A DNA stretch of 64,000 nucleotides from DATKBT01 sp035546295. GTDB lineage: Bacteria > Acidobacteriota > Thermoanaerobaculia > Multivoradales > Multivoraceae. Below are positions 54,581-62,567 of this stretch, one piece after another. The stretch is taken from assembly GCA_035546295.1 (NCBI GenBank), contig DATKBT010000070.1:62001-126000 (forward strand), read 5' to 3'. Each line of letters starts with the position of its first letter. The stretch's first letter is position 1. Under the pieces are notes generated by a model. That model made no database searches, was not told the origin of the DNA, and saw only the letters and a list, made by a program, of their open reading frames with translations. Made by a program: the position numbers and the translations under genes.

Positions 54581-55873
54581 TCAGCGCTCGATCGCACGCG
54601 AGTGCGCGGTGCGGAAGTCACCCGCTGCGACGGCGTTGCGGAAGCGGTCGCTCGCCATCGCAGCACGCAGCCTGTCGTTCGCCAGCGCAGCGCGCAACCG
54701 TTCGCTCGCCAGCGCCGCCCGGAGGCTGTCGTTGGCGAAGATCGCACGCACGCGGTCGTTGGCGAAGAGGGCGCGGAGATCGGCGCTCGCGAAGGCCGCC
54801 CTCATCCTGTCGTTGGCCAGTGCCTGCCGCAGCCGGTCGTTGGCGAACACCGCGCGCAGCCGATCGTTGGCGAACATCGCGCGCAGCTCGTCGTTCATGA
54901 ACACCGCACGCATCGCGTCGCTGGCGAAGACCGCGCGGAGCTCGTCGTTGGCGAACAGGGCGCGAATCTCGGCGTCGGCGAAGACATTCCGCCACCTGTC
55001 GGCGGCGAACGAGGCCCGCCAGTCGGCGTTGGCATAGATCTGACGCAGGCGGTCGTTGGCAAACAGCGCACGGGCGCGGTCGCTGGCGAACAGCGCCCGA
55101 ACCTCGGCGTCGGCGAAGACCGCGCGGAAGCCATCAGCCGCCAGCGCGGCGCGGAGCCGGTCGTTGGCGACGGCCGCGCGCACCTCGTCGTTGGCCAGAG
55201 CGGCCCGCAGGTGATCGCTCAGAAACGCCGCGCGCAGCGCATCGTTGGCGAGCACGGCCCGCATCGCATCGCTGGCGTAGAGCTCACGCAGCTCCGGATC
55301 GGCCATGATGGTCTGGAACTCGTCGGTCTGGACGACCTGCTGGATCTCGGGATCCTCGAGCTCGACGTCGGCCTCGGTAATCGTTCCCTCGGCGTAGCGA
55401 TCCGCCTTCTCGACGCCCGCGATGCTTCCTGCCGCGCCCTCTTCACCGCCTCTGAAGTCGCCGAAGGCCAGCACGAGACCCACGGCGACGATCACCACTG
55501 CGGCTGCAGCCAGCCACATCCCGGTCCGCAAACCTCTGTTCTCGCTCATTTGTCCTACCTCCTCTTCGTTCCTCGTCGGGATCGAGTCGGAACTGTCGTT
55601 GTCCAGCGAACGTGTCGTCGCTCCGGTCGTGGGCACGCCGCCGGCCGCAGCGATGCGAGCGAGCGCTCGCGACACCATGCCGGCCGGCGGATCGATCGTG
55701 GGGAGAGATTCGATCCGGGCGGCCAGGGCTTCGATCGCCTCGACCTCGAGGCGTGCGTCCGGTCGCTGGCGGAGAATCTCCTCGAGGAGCTGGCGATCCC
55801 GAACCGAGATCTCTCCGTCGACTCGCTGCCAGAGCAGCTCCAGCAGATCGTCGCGGCTCGAATCGGTCAACAC
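54581..55873 (-). CDS. Single-pass membrane protein with about 28 nine-residue repeats
   Basis: A 430-residue protein I cannot assign to a family. Residues 1-117 are helical and charged (LLELLWQRVDGEIS, LLEEILRQRPDARLEVEA), like the cytoplasmic part of an anti-sigma factor but without zinc-binding Cys/His. Residues 119-138 are a membrane segment. Residues 177-428, presumably periplasmic, are about 28 consecutive nine-residue units with consensus LRAxFANDx, such as LRAVFANDR, IRALFANDE and VRAIFANDS. Position 1 is hydrophobic, 2 mostly Arg, 5 hydrophobic and 8 mostly Asp. Start GTG 55873 (GGAGG three bases upstream) or TTG 55870. No sigma factor lies next to it. A solenoid of short capped helices is my guess. 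Confidence 0.8.
   Translation of the reverse strand: MLTDSSRDDLLELLWQRVDGEISVRDRQLLEEILRQRPDARLEVEAIEALAARIESLPTIDPPAGMVSRALARIAAAGGVPTTGATTRSLDNDSSDSIPTRNEEEVGQMSENRGLRTGMWLAAAAVVIVAVGLVLAFGDFRGGEEGAAGSIAGVEKADRYAEGTITEADVELEDPEIQQVVQTDEFQTIMADPELRELYASDAMRAVLANDALRAAFLSDHLRAALANDEVRAAVANDRLRAALAADGFRAVFADAEVRALFASDRARALFANDRLRQIYANADWRASFAADRWRNVFADAEIRALFANDELRAVFASDAMRAVFMNDELRAMFANDRLRAVFANDRLRQALANDRMRAAFASADLRALFANDRVRAIFANDSLRAALASERLRAALANDRLRAAMASDRFRNAVAAGDFRTAHSRAIER
54590..55345 (-). repeat. 27-bp periodic coding repeat (about 28 units)
   Basis: The nine-residue repeat of the membrane protein is reflected in DNA as a 27-bp period. Units on the plus strand keep recurring words such as TCGTTGGCGAAC and GCGCGC/GCGCGG. 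Units differ at many bases but preserve the protein pattern, so selection acts on the protein, and there are no spacers of unrelated sequence. Confidence 0.9.
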
Positions 55874-56163
55874 CAGCCTCCGCCCGGCAGGCGCCGGATT
55901 CTCGAGATGCCCGACCCGCTCATCTGCGGGTCCCGTGATCGCAGCAGCTCACGATCGGCCGTTCCGTGTCGATGAGTGCTCCCACGACCTCAACTACCCC
56001 GTGCCTCGGCAGAAAGTTGGTGGCGATCTCGAGAACCCCTTGCTCCGGCCCGTCCTGGCCGCTGTCGTCTCGCGGCTCGCGAAGCGGCGGAGCGGCCGGC
56101 GCACCGACCGCAGCTGCTCCCCCGGCTTGATGCGACGAATCGTTCGGTGATCCACTTCGCGCA
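55874..56163. other. Divergent intergenic region before the BNR gene
   Basis: No credible gene; notably no sigma factor precedes the repeat protein. It should contain promoters in both directions. Confidence 0.45.
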
Positions 56164-57540
56164 GTGCTGCAACCCCGCCCCGCGCCGCTCTGTCTCGCCG
56201 CCGTGGTGCTCCTCTCCGCGGTTCCAGGGCTCGTGGCGAAAGCTGCTGGAGAGACAGGAGCTCCACCCCCGATCGTCGAGGTCGAGCCGGTGTGGTCGGG
56301 CCATCCGGTGAGCTTCGGGATCGCCACCGCCGGCGATCGTCAGTACGTCGCCTACTACGACGCCGAGCGTCGGATGAGCGTGGCCTCCCGATCTCTCGAC
56401 TCGACGGAGTGGCAGTTCGTTCGGCTGCCTTCTCGGCTGGACTGGGACAGCCACGACGGTGTCGCGATCGCGGTCGACGCCGCCGGTCACCTCCACGTCT
56501 CCGGCAACATGCACAACGAGCCGCTGCTCTACTTCCGCAGCGTGCGGCCCCACGACGCGACGACGCTCGAGCCCGCCGCGATGCTCGGGGAGAGCGAGGA
56601 CCGCGTCAGCTACCCGGTCTTCCTCGAAGGGCCCGGAGGGGACCTGCTGTTCCTCTACCGCGACGGGGCGTCGGGGCGCGGCACGACGATCGCCAACGCC
56701 TACGATCCCGCCACACGGACCTGGCGGCGTCTCCTCGACCGGCCGCTCCTCGACGGCGGCAGGCGGCACAGCGCCTACCCGGTCGGACCGACCCGCGGCC
56801 CCGACGGCCTGTTCCACCTGGTCTGGATGTGGCGGAAGTCGGCGAGCGGCGACTCCAACTTCGACCTCTCCTACGCCCGCAGCGCCGATCTCGTGCGCTG
56901 GGAGAGCGCCTCGGGCGCCGCCGTCGAGCTGCCGATCACGCCCGGGACGAAGGGCGTCGTCGTCGACCCGGTGCGACCCGGAAACGGGCTGGTCGCCCTC
57001 GGCTTCGGCCTGGGATGGGATCCCGAGCGGCGGCCGTTGGTCACCTACTGCCGCTACGGCGCTCACGGTCGCAGCCAGGCGTTCAATGCGCGCTGGACCG
57101 GCGAGCGCTGGCAGATCGTCCAGGCCAGCGAATGGGAGTACCGCTGGGACGTCGACCGCAAGGGCGCCCTCGCCCACGACATCGTCGTCCGTCCGGTGAA
57201 CGTGGACTCCGACGGCCGTCTCGTGCAATGGTTCCAACACGTGATGTTCGGGGAAGGTGGTTGGGTGCTCGACGGCGGGTCGCTCCGCCCCGTCGAGGCG
57301 TTGGATCCCCCGGAGCCGATGCGGCGGCTTCGCCGGATCGAGTCCGCCTTCCCGGGGATGGAGGCTCGCGATCCGGTGTTCGACGAGCAGGGGGATCACT
57401 ACTTGCGCTGGGAGACGTTGCCCGCGAACCAGGACCGGCCGCGCGATCCGCCCCACCCGCCGCCGACGATGCTCCGCGTGCACCGGGTCGACCGGCCGGA
57501 GCGCCCCGCCGCGCCGGCGGGAGACCCCGGCGATGCGTGA
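56164..57540 (+). CDS. Secreted BNR-4 repeat protein
   Basis: A 458-residue exported protein. Signal peptide residues 8-27 end LVAKAAG. The rest is a seven-bladed-like propeller with motifs SVASRSLDSTEWQFVRLPS, DSHDGVAIAVDAAGHLHVSGNMH, YRDGASGRGTT and WMWRKSASGDSNFDLSYARS. This matches the BNR-4 family, some of whose members are polysaccharide lyases (PL24-type ulvan lyases). Start GTG 56164. It overlaps the Omp85-like gene by 8 bp, suggesting coupled expression. Catalytic residues are not identified, so binding or lyase activity is open. Confidence 0.88.
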   Translation: MLQPRPAPLCLAAVVLLSAVPGLVAKAAGETGAPPPIVEVEPVWSGHPVSFGIATAGDRQYVAYYDAERRMSVASRSLDSTEWQFVRLPSRLDWDSHDGVAIAVDAAGHLHVSGNMHNEPLLYFRSVRPHDATTLEPAAMLGESEDRVSYPVFLEGPGGDLLFLYRDGASGRGTTIANAYDPATRTWRRLLDRPLLDGGRRHSAYPVGPTRGPDGLFHLVWMWRKSASGDSNFDLSYARSADLVRWESASGAAVELPITPGTKGVVVDPVRPGNGLVALGFGLGWDPERRPLVTYCRYGAHGRSQAFNARWTGERWQIVQASEWEYRWDVDRKGALAHDIVVRPVNVDSDGRLVQWFQHVMFGEGGWVLDGGSLRPVEALDPPEPMRRLRRIESAFPGMEARDPVFDEQGDHYLRWETLPANQDRPRDPPHPPPTMLRVHRVDRPERPAAPAGDPGDA

Positions 57541-59323
57541 CCGCCGGTGGCGAGCGCGAGGAGCGCTCGCCCTGATCGCGGCGCTCGTCCTCGGCAGCGT
57601 TCTCGGCAGCGTTCTCGGCAGCGGAGCGCTGCACGCGGAGGAAGCAGCTCCACCACCCCCGCCGGCGGAGGGGGAGGGCGAGCGTGGCCTCGAGCCCCAG
57701 AGCGAGGTGCTCGCGGCCGGGATCTTCGGGGAGCCGGCGGGCGCCGCGGAGGCGCCTGCGCTCTCGCTCGAGCGTCTGGAGAGGGAAGGTGCGGCGATCG
57801 GCCGCATCACGGTTCGCGTCGGCGACGTCTTCGACGAGAGCGAGGGCAGGAAGAACCGCAGGATGCACCGCTGGATCAACCGGCTCCACCGCAAGACGCG
57901 CGACCGGGTGGTCGAGCGCCAGCTCCTGTTTCGCGAAGGGGAGCCGTTCTCGGCGCGCCTGCTCGCCGAGTCGGAGCGCATTCTGCGCGAACGCAACTAT
58001 CTGTTCGACGCCGAGATCGAGCCGGTCGGGTACCGCGACGGCGCGGTCGACGTCGAGGTGAGGACCCGCGACGTCTGGACCCTCTCCGGCGGCGTCAACT
58101 TCGGGCGCGAAGGGGGCGAGAACGCGGTCGAGTTCGAGCTCCAAGACAACAACTTCCTCGGCACCGGCAAGGAGTTGGGCGTCAGCCGTCGCGAGTCCGT
58201 CGACCGCACCTCGAACGAGATCCTGTTCCGCGACTCGAACCCGCTCGGTCGTCACGCCGAGATCGAGCTGATCCTTGCCGACAACAGCGATGGGCACCGC
58301 TATCTGCTCCATCTCGACCGTCCCTTCTACTCGCTCGAGACCCGCTGGTCCGCCGGCCTCACCGCGCTGACCGAGACGCGCACCGACCGCATCTTCGACC
58401 GCGGACAGGTGGTCAACCGCTTCGACGTCGACCACCAGGTGGGCGAGCTCAACTGGGGTCGCTCGCCGGGGTTGGTCGACGGCAGGATCCAGCGCTGGCG
58501 GCTGGGCTACACCTGGGAGAGCCTGGACTTCTCCCCCTCCGTCGCAGACGCCGGCGAGCAGGCCGAGCCGATCGCGTCGCGGCCGCCGGAGGATCGCGCC
58601 TTCGCTCAGGTCTGGGTCGACTACCAATACCTCCAGGACCGCTTCGTCGAGGCGCGCGACCTCGACAACATCGCGCGCACCGAGGACGTCAACGTCGGCA
58701 CCCGCATGCACACGCGCGTCGGCTACTCCTCGACCTCGCTGGGGGCGACCCGCGACCTGGTGATCGTCGGCATCGACGCCACCTGGGGGTTCCAGCCGAC
58801 CGCCCGCCAGCTCCTGTTCGCGGCTGCCTTCCACGGCGCGCGCTGGGGCAGCACCGAGGGCTACGAGAACCTGATCGTCAGCGGCGAGCTCCGCTACCAC
58901 TGGCGCAACCTCGGCCGTCACGCCCTGTTCGCGCGGTTGCACGGAGACTGGGGGAAGGACCTCGACGAGGAGCGTCCGTTCCAGCTCGGCGGAGACAGCG
59001 GGCTGCGCGGCTATCCACTACGTTTCGCCACCGGTGACCGGCGCGCGCTGCTCACCGTCGAGCAGCGCTTCTTCACCGACTGGGAGCCGCTGCGCCTGGC
59101 CAAGGTCGGCGCGGCGGTGTTCTTCGACGTCGGCCGCGCCTGGTACGGGGACGACCGGCTCGAGGATCCCGGCGTGCTCAAAGACATCGGGCTCGGATTG
59201 CGTCTCAGTCCGACGCGCAGCGGCAAGGGCTCGGTCCTCCACGTCGACGTGGCCTTCCCGCTCGACGGCGGCGGATCGATCGACAGCGTCCAGTGGCTGG
59301 TGACGTCGAAGCGGTCGCTGTAG
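57533..59323 (+). CDS. Omp85/BamA-like outer-membrane protein
   Basis: A 596-residue protein. The signal peptide has a 12-bp repeat giving LGSVLGSVLGS. POTRA-like segments (about 70-180: RLLAESERILRERNYLFDAEI, VDVEVRTRDVWTLSGG) precede a C-terminal barrel. The barrel has the family landmarks GGDSGLRGYP (about 495), RALLTVEQRFFTDWE and VGAAVFFDVGRAWYG, ending near IDSVQWLV. ATG 57533 overlaps the preceding stop. It likely inserts or secretes proteins across the outer membrane, perhaps its BNR partner, which is an inference. Confidence 0.9.
   Translation: MRDRRWRARGALALIAALVLGSVLGSVLGSGALHAEEAAPPPPPAEGEGERGLEPQSEVLAAGIFGEPAGAAEAPALSLERLEREGAAIGRITVRVGDVFDESEGRKNRRMHRWINRLHRKTRDRVVERQLLFREGEPFSARLLAESERILRERNYLFDAEIEPVGYRDGAVDVEVRTRDVWTLSGGVNFGREGGENAVEFELQDNNFLGTGKELGVSRRESVDRTSNEILFRDSNPLGRHAEIELILADNSDGHRYLLHLDRPFYSLETRWSAGLTALTETRTDRIFDRGQVVNRFDVDHQVGELNWGRSPGLVDGRIQRWRLGYTWESLDFSPSVADAGEQAEPIASRPPEDRAFAQVWVDYQYLQDRFVEARDLDNIARTEDVNVGTRMHTRVGYSSTSLGATRDLVIVGIDATWGFQPTARQLLFAAAFHGARWGSTEGYENLIVSGELRYHWRNLGRHALFARLHGDWGKDLDEERPFQLGGDSGLRGYPLRFATGDRRALLTVEQRFFTDWEPLRLAKVGAAVFFDVGRAWYGDDRLEDPGVLKDIGLGLRLSPTRSGKGSVLHVDVAFPLDGGGSIDSVQWLVTSKRSL
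57590..57625 (+). repeat. 12-bp tandem repeat in the signal peptide of the Omp85-like gene
   Basis: CTCGGCAGCGTT occurs three times (the third ends CGG), encoding the repeat LGSV inside the hydrophobic core of the signal peptide. Confidence 0.88.
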
Positions 59324-59389
59324 GTCCGAGCTCGTCGGCGGTCGCGGCGACCCGCCGGGTCCCGTTGCAGAGCGGCGGAAACCTGCGCC

Positions 59390-59411
59390 CGGCCGGCAGG
59401 GGCGCCGGCCG
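59390..59411. terminator. GC-rich hairpin in a convergent gap, possible terminator
   Basis: CGGCCGGC and GCCGGCCG form a perfect 8-bp stem around AGGGGC. It lies between the Omp85-like and quinoprotein gene ends. There is no T tract. Confidence 0.4.
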
Positions 59412-59426
59412 CATCACGAGCCCGGG

Positions 59427-61427
59427 TCAGGACGCCAGCTCGAAGGCGACGAGCTGGGCCGGCTGATCGATGCCGCCGACCGCCACCACGAGGTACTGCC
59501 TTCCCTCGTGGAGATAGGTCATCGGCGAGCCGTGGGGGGTGGGCTCGACGACGCGCTCGAAGACCTTGGCGCCGGTCTCCTTGTCGAAGGCCCGCAGGTA
59601 GCCGGTCTTGCCCATGCGCATCATGTTGCTCTCGTCGACCTCGGCCTGGATCACGAACAGCAAGCTCCTGGTCAGCACGAGCCCGCCGTTCGACAGCACG
59701 CCGTGGGCGGCGCTGCCGAGGTCGCCGAGCGAGAGGCCGGCGAGCTCGGGGTGATCCTTCGGCCCGGGACCGTCGGCGACCTGCCAGACGATCTCGCCGC
59801 GGTTGAGGTCGATCTTGGTGACCCGTCCGTAGGGGGGCTTGATCAGGGGTAGGCCGCGCGGGCCGGGCACCAGGAAGTCGGCGCCGTAGACGTAGCGGAA
59901 CTCCGAGCGCGCAGGGTCGGCCTCGCGCAGCCCGTTGACCATCACCAGGGTCATCGAGGGGACGTAGAGCGATCCATCCTCGGGGTCGATCGCGGCGCCA
60001 CGCCAGTTAGCGCCGCCGGCCGCGCTCGGCAGCATCAGCGTCCCCTTCTTGCCCCCCTCTCCGACCACGATCGGCGGGGTGAACAGCGGCCCGGCGACGT
60101 ACTGTTGGAAGATCGCCCTGGCCTCGGCGCGCAGCTCGGGGGTGAAGTCGATGAGGTCGTCCTCGGTCACCCCCTGACGCTCGAAGGGCGGCGGCCTGGT
60201 GGGGTGCGGCTGGGTCGGCGAGGTGCGCTCGCCGGGCACCGAGCTCTGCGGCACCGGGCGCTCGACGATCGGCCACACCGGCTCGCCCGTGACCCGGTCG
60301 AAGACGTAGGTGAATCCCTGCTTGCTGACCTGGGCCACTGCCTCGATCTTCCTGCCGTCGACGGTGACGTCGACCAGGTTCGGCGCGCACGGAAAGTCGT
60401 AGTCCCACACTCCGTGGTGGACCGCCTGGAAGTGCCACTTGCGCTCGCCGGTGCGCGCGTCGAGCGCCACCAGGCTCTCGGCGAACAGGCCGTCGCCCGG
60501 GCGGTGGCCGCCGTACCAGTCGTTGGTCGGCGTCGAGAGCGGCAGGTAGATCCAGCCGAGCTCCTCGTCGCAGCTCGTCATGCTCCAGACGTTGGTGTTT
60601 CCCGTGTACTCCCAGGAGCCGTCGAGCCAGGTCTCGTGCCCGAGCTCGCCGGGACGAGGGATCGTGTGGAACGTCCACTTCAGCTCGCCGGTTCGAACGT
60701 CGTAACCCCGGACGTGTCCGGGCGGCATCTCGGGTCCGGTCGGACCGTCGCTGATGATCGAACCGACCACGACTACGTCGGCGCAGACCGTGACCGGCGC
60801 GCTGTGGGTCATCACCGACAGCCGCGTCTGCTCTCCGTCGATCACCGAGGTGTCGACCATCCCCTCGTCACCGAACTCGACGTCCGGAAGCCCCGTCTCG
60901 AGGTCGATCGAGATCAGCCGGCGGTTCTGGGCGGTGTAGATCAGCCGCTGCTCGGCGCCGTCGGTCCAGTACTCGAGACCGCGGTGCTGGAAGCCGGCAT
61001 TGGCCGGGCGCCCCGCCTGATAACTCTTCGGGTCGTAGACCCAGACCGTCTCGCCGGTGCCGGCGTCGATCGCGGCGACCTGAGAGAGGGTGGTCGACAC
61101 GTAGAGCACGCCGCCGATCATCAGCGGCGTGTTCTTGAAGTGACCGGGGCGATGCGGCGTGTCGACGTCGGTGTCGACCGAGTCCCAGCGCCAGGCCTCG
61201 ACCAGGCGACCTACGTTCGAGGCGTCGATCTGGTCGAGCGGCGAGTACTTGGTCGAGCCGCGGTCACCGGCGTAGTGCCGCCACTCGCCGCCTTCGGCGC
61301 CATCCTGAGCCGAAGCGACGCCGACGCCGAGCGCGAGAACGAAGAGCGCGCCGAGGAGCGAGCCGAGGACAGCGAAGAGACGATGGGGGTGGAACGCGGT
61401 CCGGCTGCGCGAGGTCGTCGACAACAT
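59427..61427 (-). CDS. PQQ-type quinoprotein dehydrogenase (glucose-dehydrogenase-like)
   Basis: A 666-residue exported protein. Signal peptide residues 18-40 (cleavage at ASA-QD). An eight-bladed PQQ propeller follows. The start WRHYAGDRGSTKYSPLDQIDASNVGRL is diagnostic of the membrane/soluble quinoprotein alcohol/glucose dehydrogenase family. GTGETVWVYDPKSY, HHGVWDYDFPCAPNLVD and FDRVTGEPVWPI are further propeller landmarks. There is no membrane anchor region and no haem c domain, so it is a soluble periplasmic enzyme passing electrons to a cytochrome c. ATG 61427 has GAGGAG five bases upstream. It diverges from the lipoprotein/cytochrome genes. Confidence 0.93.
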   Translation of the reverse strand: MLSTTSRSRTAFHPHRLFAVLGSLLGALFVLALGVGVASAQDGAEGGEWRHYAGDRGSTKYSPLDQIDASNVGRLVEAWRWDSVDTDVDTPHRPGHFKNTPLMIGGVLYVSTTLSQVAAIDAGTGETVWVYDPKSYQAGRPANAGFQHRGLEYWTDGAEQRLIYTAQNRRLISIDLETGLPDVEFGDEGMVDTSVIDGEQTRLSVMTHSAPVTVCADVVVVGSIISDGPTGPEMPPGHVRGYDVRTGELKWTFHTIPRPGELGHETWLDGSWEYTGNTNVWSMTSCDEELGWIYLPLSTPTNDWYGGHRPGDGLFAESLVALDARTGERKWHFQAVHHGVWDYDFPCAPNLVDVTVDGRKIEAVAQVSKQGFTYVFDRVTGEPVWPIVERPVPQSSVPGERTSPTQPHPTRPPPFERQGVTEDDLIDFTPELRAEARAIFQQYVAGPLFTPPIVVGEGGKKGTLMLPSAAGGANWRGAAIDPEDGSLYVPSMTLVMVNGLREADPARSEFRYVYGADFLVPGPRGLPLIKPPYGRVTKIDLNRGEIVWQVADGPGPKDHPELAGLSLGDLGSAAHGVLSNGGLVLTRSLLFVIQAEVDESNMMRMGKTGYLRAFDKETGAKVFERVVEPTPHGSPMTYLHEGRQYLVVAVGGIDQPAQLVAFELAS

Positions 61428-61710
61428 GAAGCTCCTCTGCCCTCCGTTGGAGCGGTTGGATCAGGGCCGGAATGTTAGCGGCCGACACGCGCGGTCGCAC
61501 GAATCGGCGCCCGCGTACCGTCTGCGCAGCGCCTCGCGTCCGGTGCGCGTGACACGGCCGGCGCGACCAGCGAGGTCCGCGGTCCGGGGTCCGGGCTGTC
61601 TCGGCGGAAAAAGACCGGCCCGAGGCGGCAGCTCCGCTTCGGCGGCGCTACCATCGATCCCCGACCACCCCAGCGCCGGAGCGACCGGCGCCCCCTCGGA
61701 GGACCCGCAG
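61428..61710. other. Divergent intergenic region between quinoprotein and lipoprotein genes
   Basis: No gene seen. It holds the two promoters; the CGGAGGA ribosome-binding site of the lipoprotein is at 61697-61703. Confidence 0.5.
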
Positions 61711-62511
61711 ATGAAAACTTCGCTCCGGCGACCGCCGCACCCGCTCCCGCTCGGCGTGCTGATCCTAGTCCTCGTCGGAACCGCCGCCTGCTCCGAGACC
61801 GGCGGGAACGACGATCCGGCGACGCCCGCCGCGACGCCCGCCGGATCTGCCGCGACGCCGGCGAGCGCTCGCGTGCAGCCGGGGACCGCGATGGGCATCT
61901 ACACCCCCGAGCAGCACCGCCCCTACGACGGGCGCTTCCGCATCGCCGGCTCGCGCGTCCACCAGGTCGGCACGCTCTCCGATCGCTCTCCCTGGGACCA
62001 CATGGGCGACGACGCCGCCGACGTGCAGGCGGTCGAGGGCACAATCGAGATCGACGTCGACGAGATCGCCAACGACGGCGTCTTCCGCGCCGCCCTCGAC
62101 CTCCCGGAGGGGCGCTACGAGGTGGCGATCGACCGTTTCGTCGAGCTCTCGCCCTGCCAGGACGGCGGCATCGCGGCGTTCCTCTACGAGCACGGCGACG
62201 CCGGCTGCGGCGACGCGAACTGGCCCAAGAGCCTCCTCTACGTCGCCGGCTGGGGTCTCGGTCACGTCACCCTCGACGGCGAGCCCCTCTACCAGGACCA
62301 CCAGATCCACTTCATGGTCACCCAGGGGATGCGCGATCGCGAAACGCTGCGGGTCTTCAGCCGGGACGACGCCGACGGACCCGCGGGCGCCGTGAACCCG
62401 GCGGCCCAGCAGCTCGACTTCTACGTGCGCAGCCCCGAAGAGAACCCCGACAACCACCCGGGGCGCGAGGTCTTCGACCACTTCTTCGCGATGGAGGTCA
62501 CCTGGCGTTGA
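61711..62511 (+). CDS. Putative lipoprotein of unknown function
   Basis: A 266-residue lipoprotein: MKTSLRRPPHPLPLGVL signal and lipobox VGTAAC. A proline/alanine/threonine linker (about 30-58) is followed by a beta-rich domain with GRFRIAGSRVHQVG, DVQAVEGTIEIDVDEI, GRYEVAIDRFVELSPCQDGG and FYVRSPEENPDN. Three cysteines after the lipobox may pair. ATG 61711 has CGGAGGA seven bases upstream. It is 56 bp before the cytochrome start and probably in one operon with it. I do not recognise the family; a link to electron transfer is suggested only by position. Confidence 0.85.
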   Translation: MKTSLRRPPHPLPLGVLILVLVGTAACSETGGNDDPATPAATPAGSAATPASARVQPGTAMGIYTPEQHRPYDGRFRIAGSRVHQVGTLSDRSPWDHMGDDAADVQAVEGTIEIDVDEIANDGVFRAALDLPEGRYEVAIDRFVELSPCQDGGIAAFLYEHGDAGCGDANWPKSLLYVAGWGLGHVTLDGEPLYQDHQIHFMVTQGMRDRETLRVFSRDDADGPAGAVNPAAQQLDFYVRSPEENPDNHPGREVFDHFFAMEVTWR

Positions 62512-62567
62512 AGGGGCGCCCCGAGCCGCCGCCCGAGCGGTCTCGGGCGACGACGCGGGACGAGCCG

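Noticed and set aside
51726..55037. 1103-codon open frame on the plus strand antisense to two genes
   Set aside because: Product is Arg/Glu-rich and featureless; the opposite strand holds a signal peptide, HExxH motif and repeat protein.
54590..55345. Regular 27-bp repeats that could be mistaken for a CRISPR array
   Set aside because: There are no unrelated spacers; every unit encodes the same nine-residue pattern in one reading frame, and no cas genes are near.
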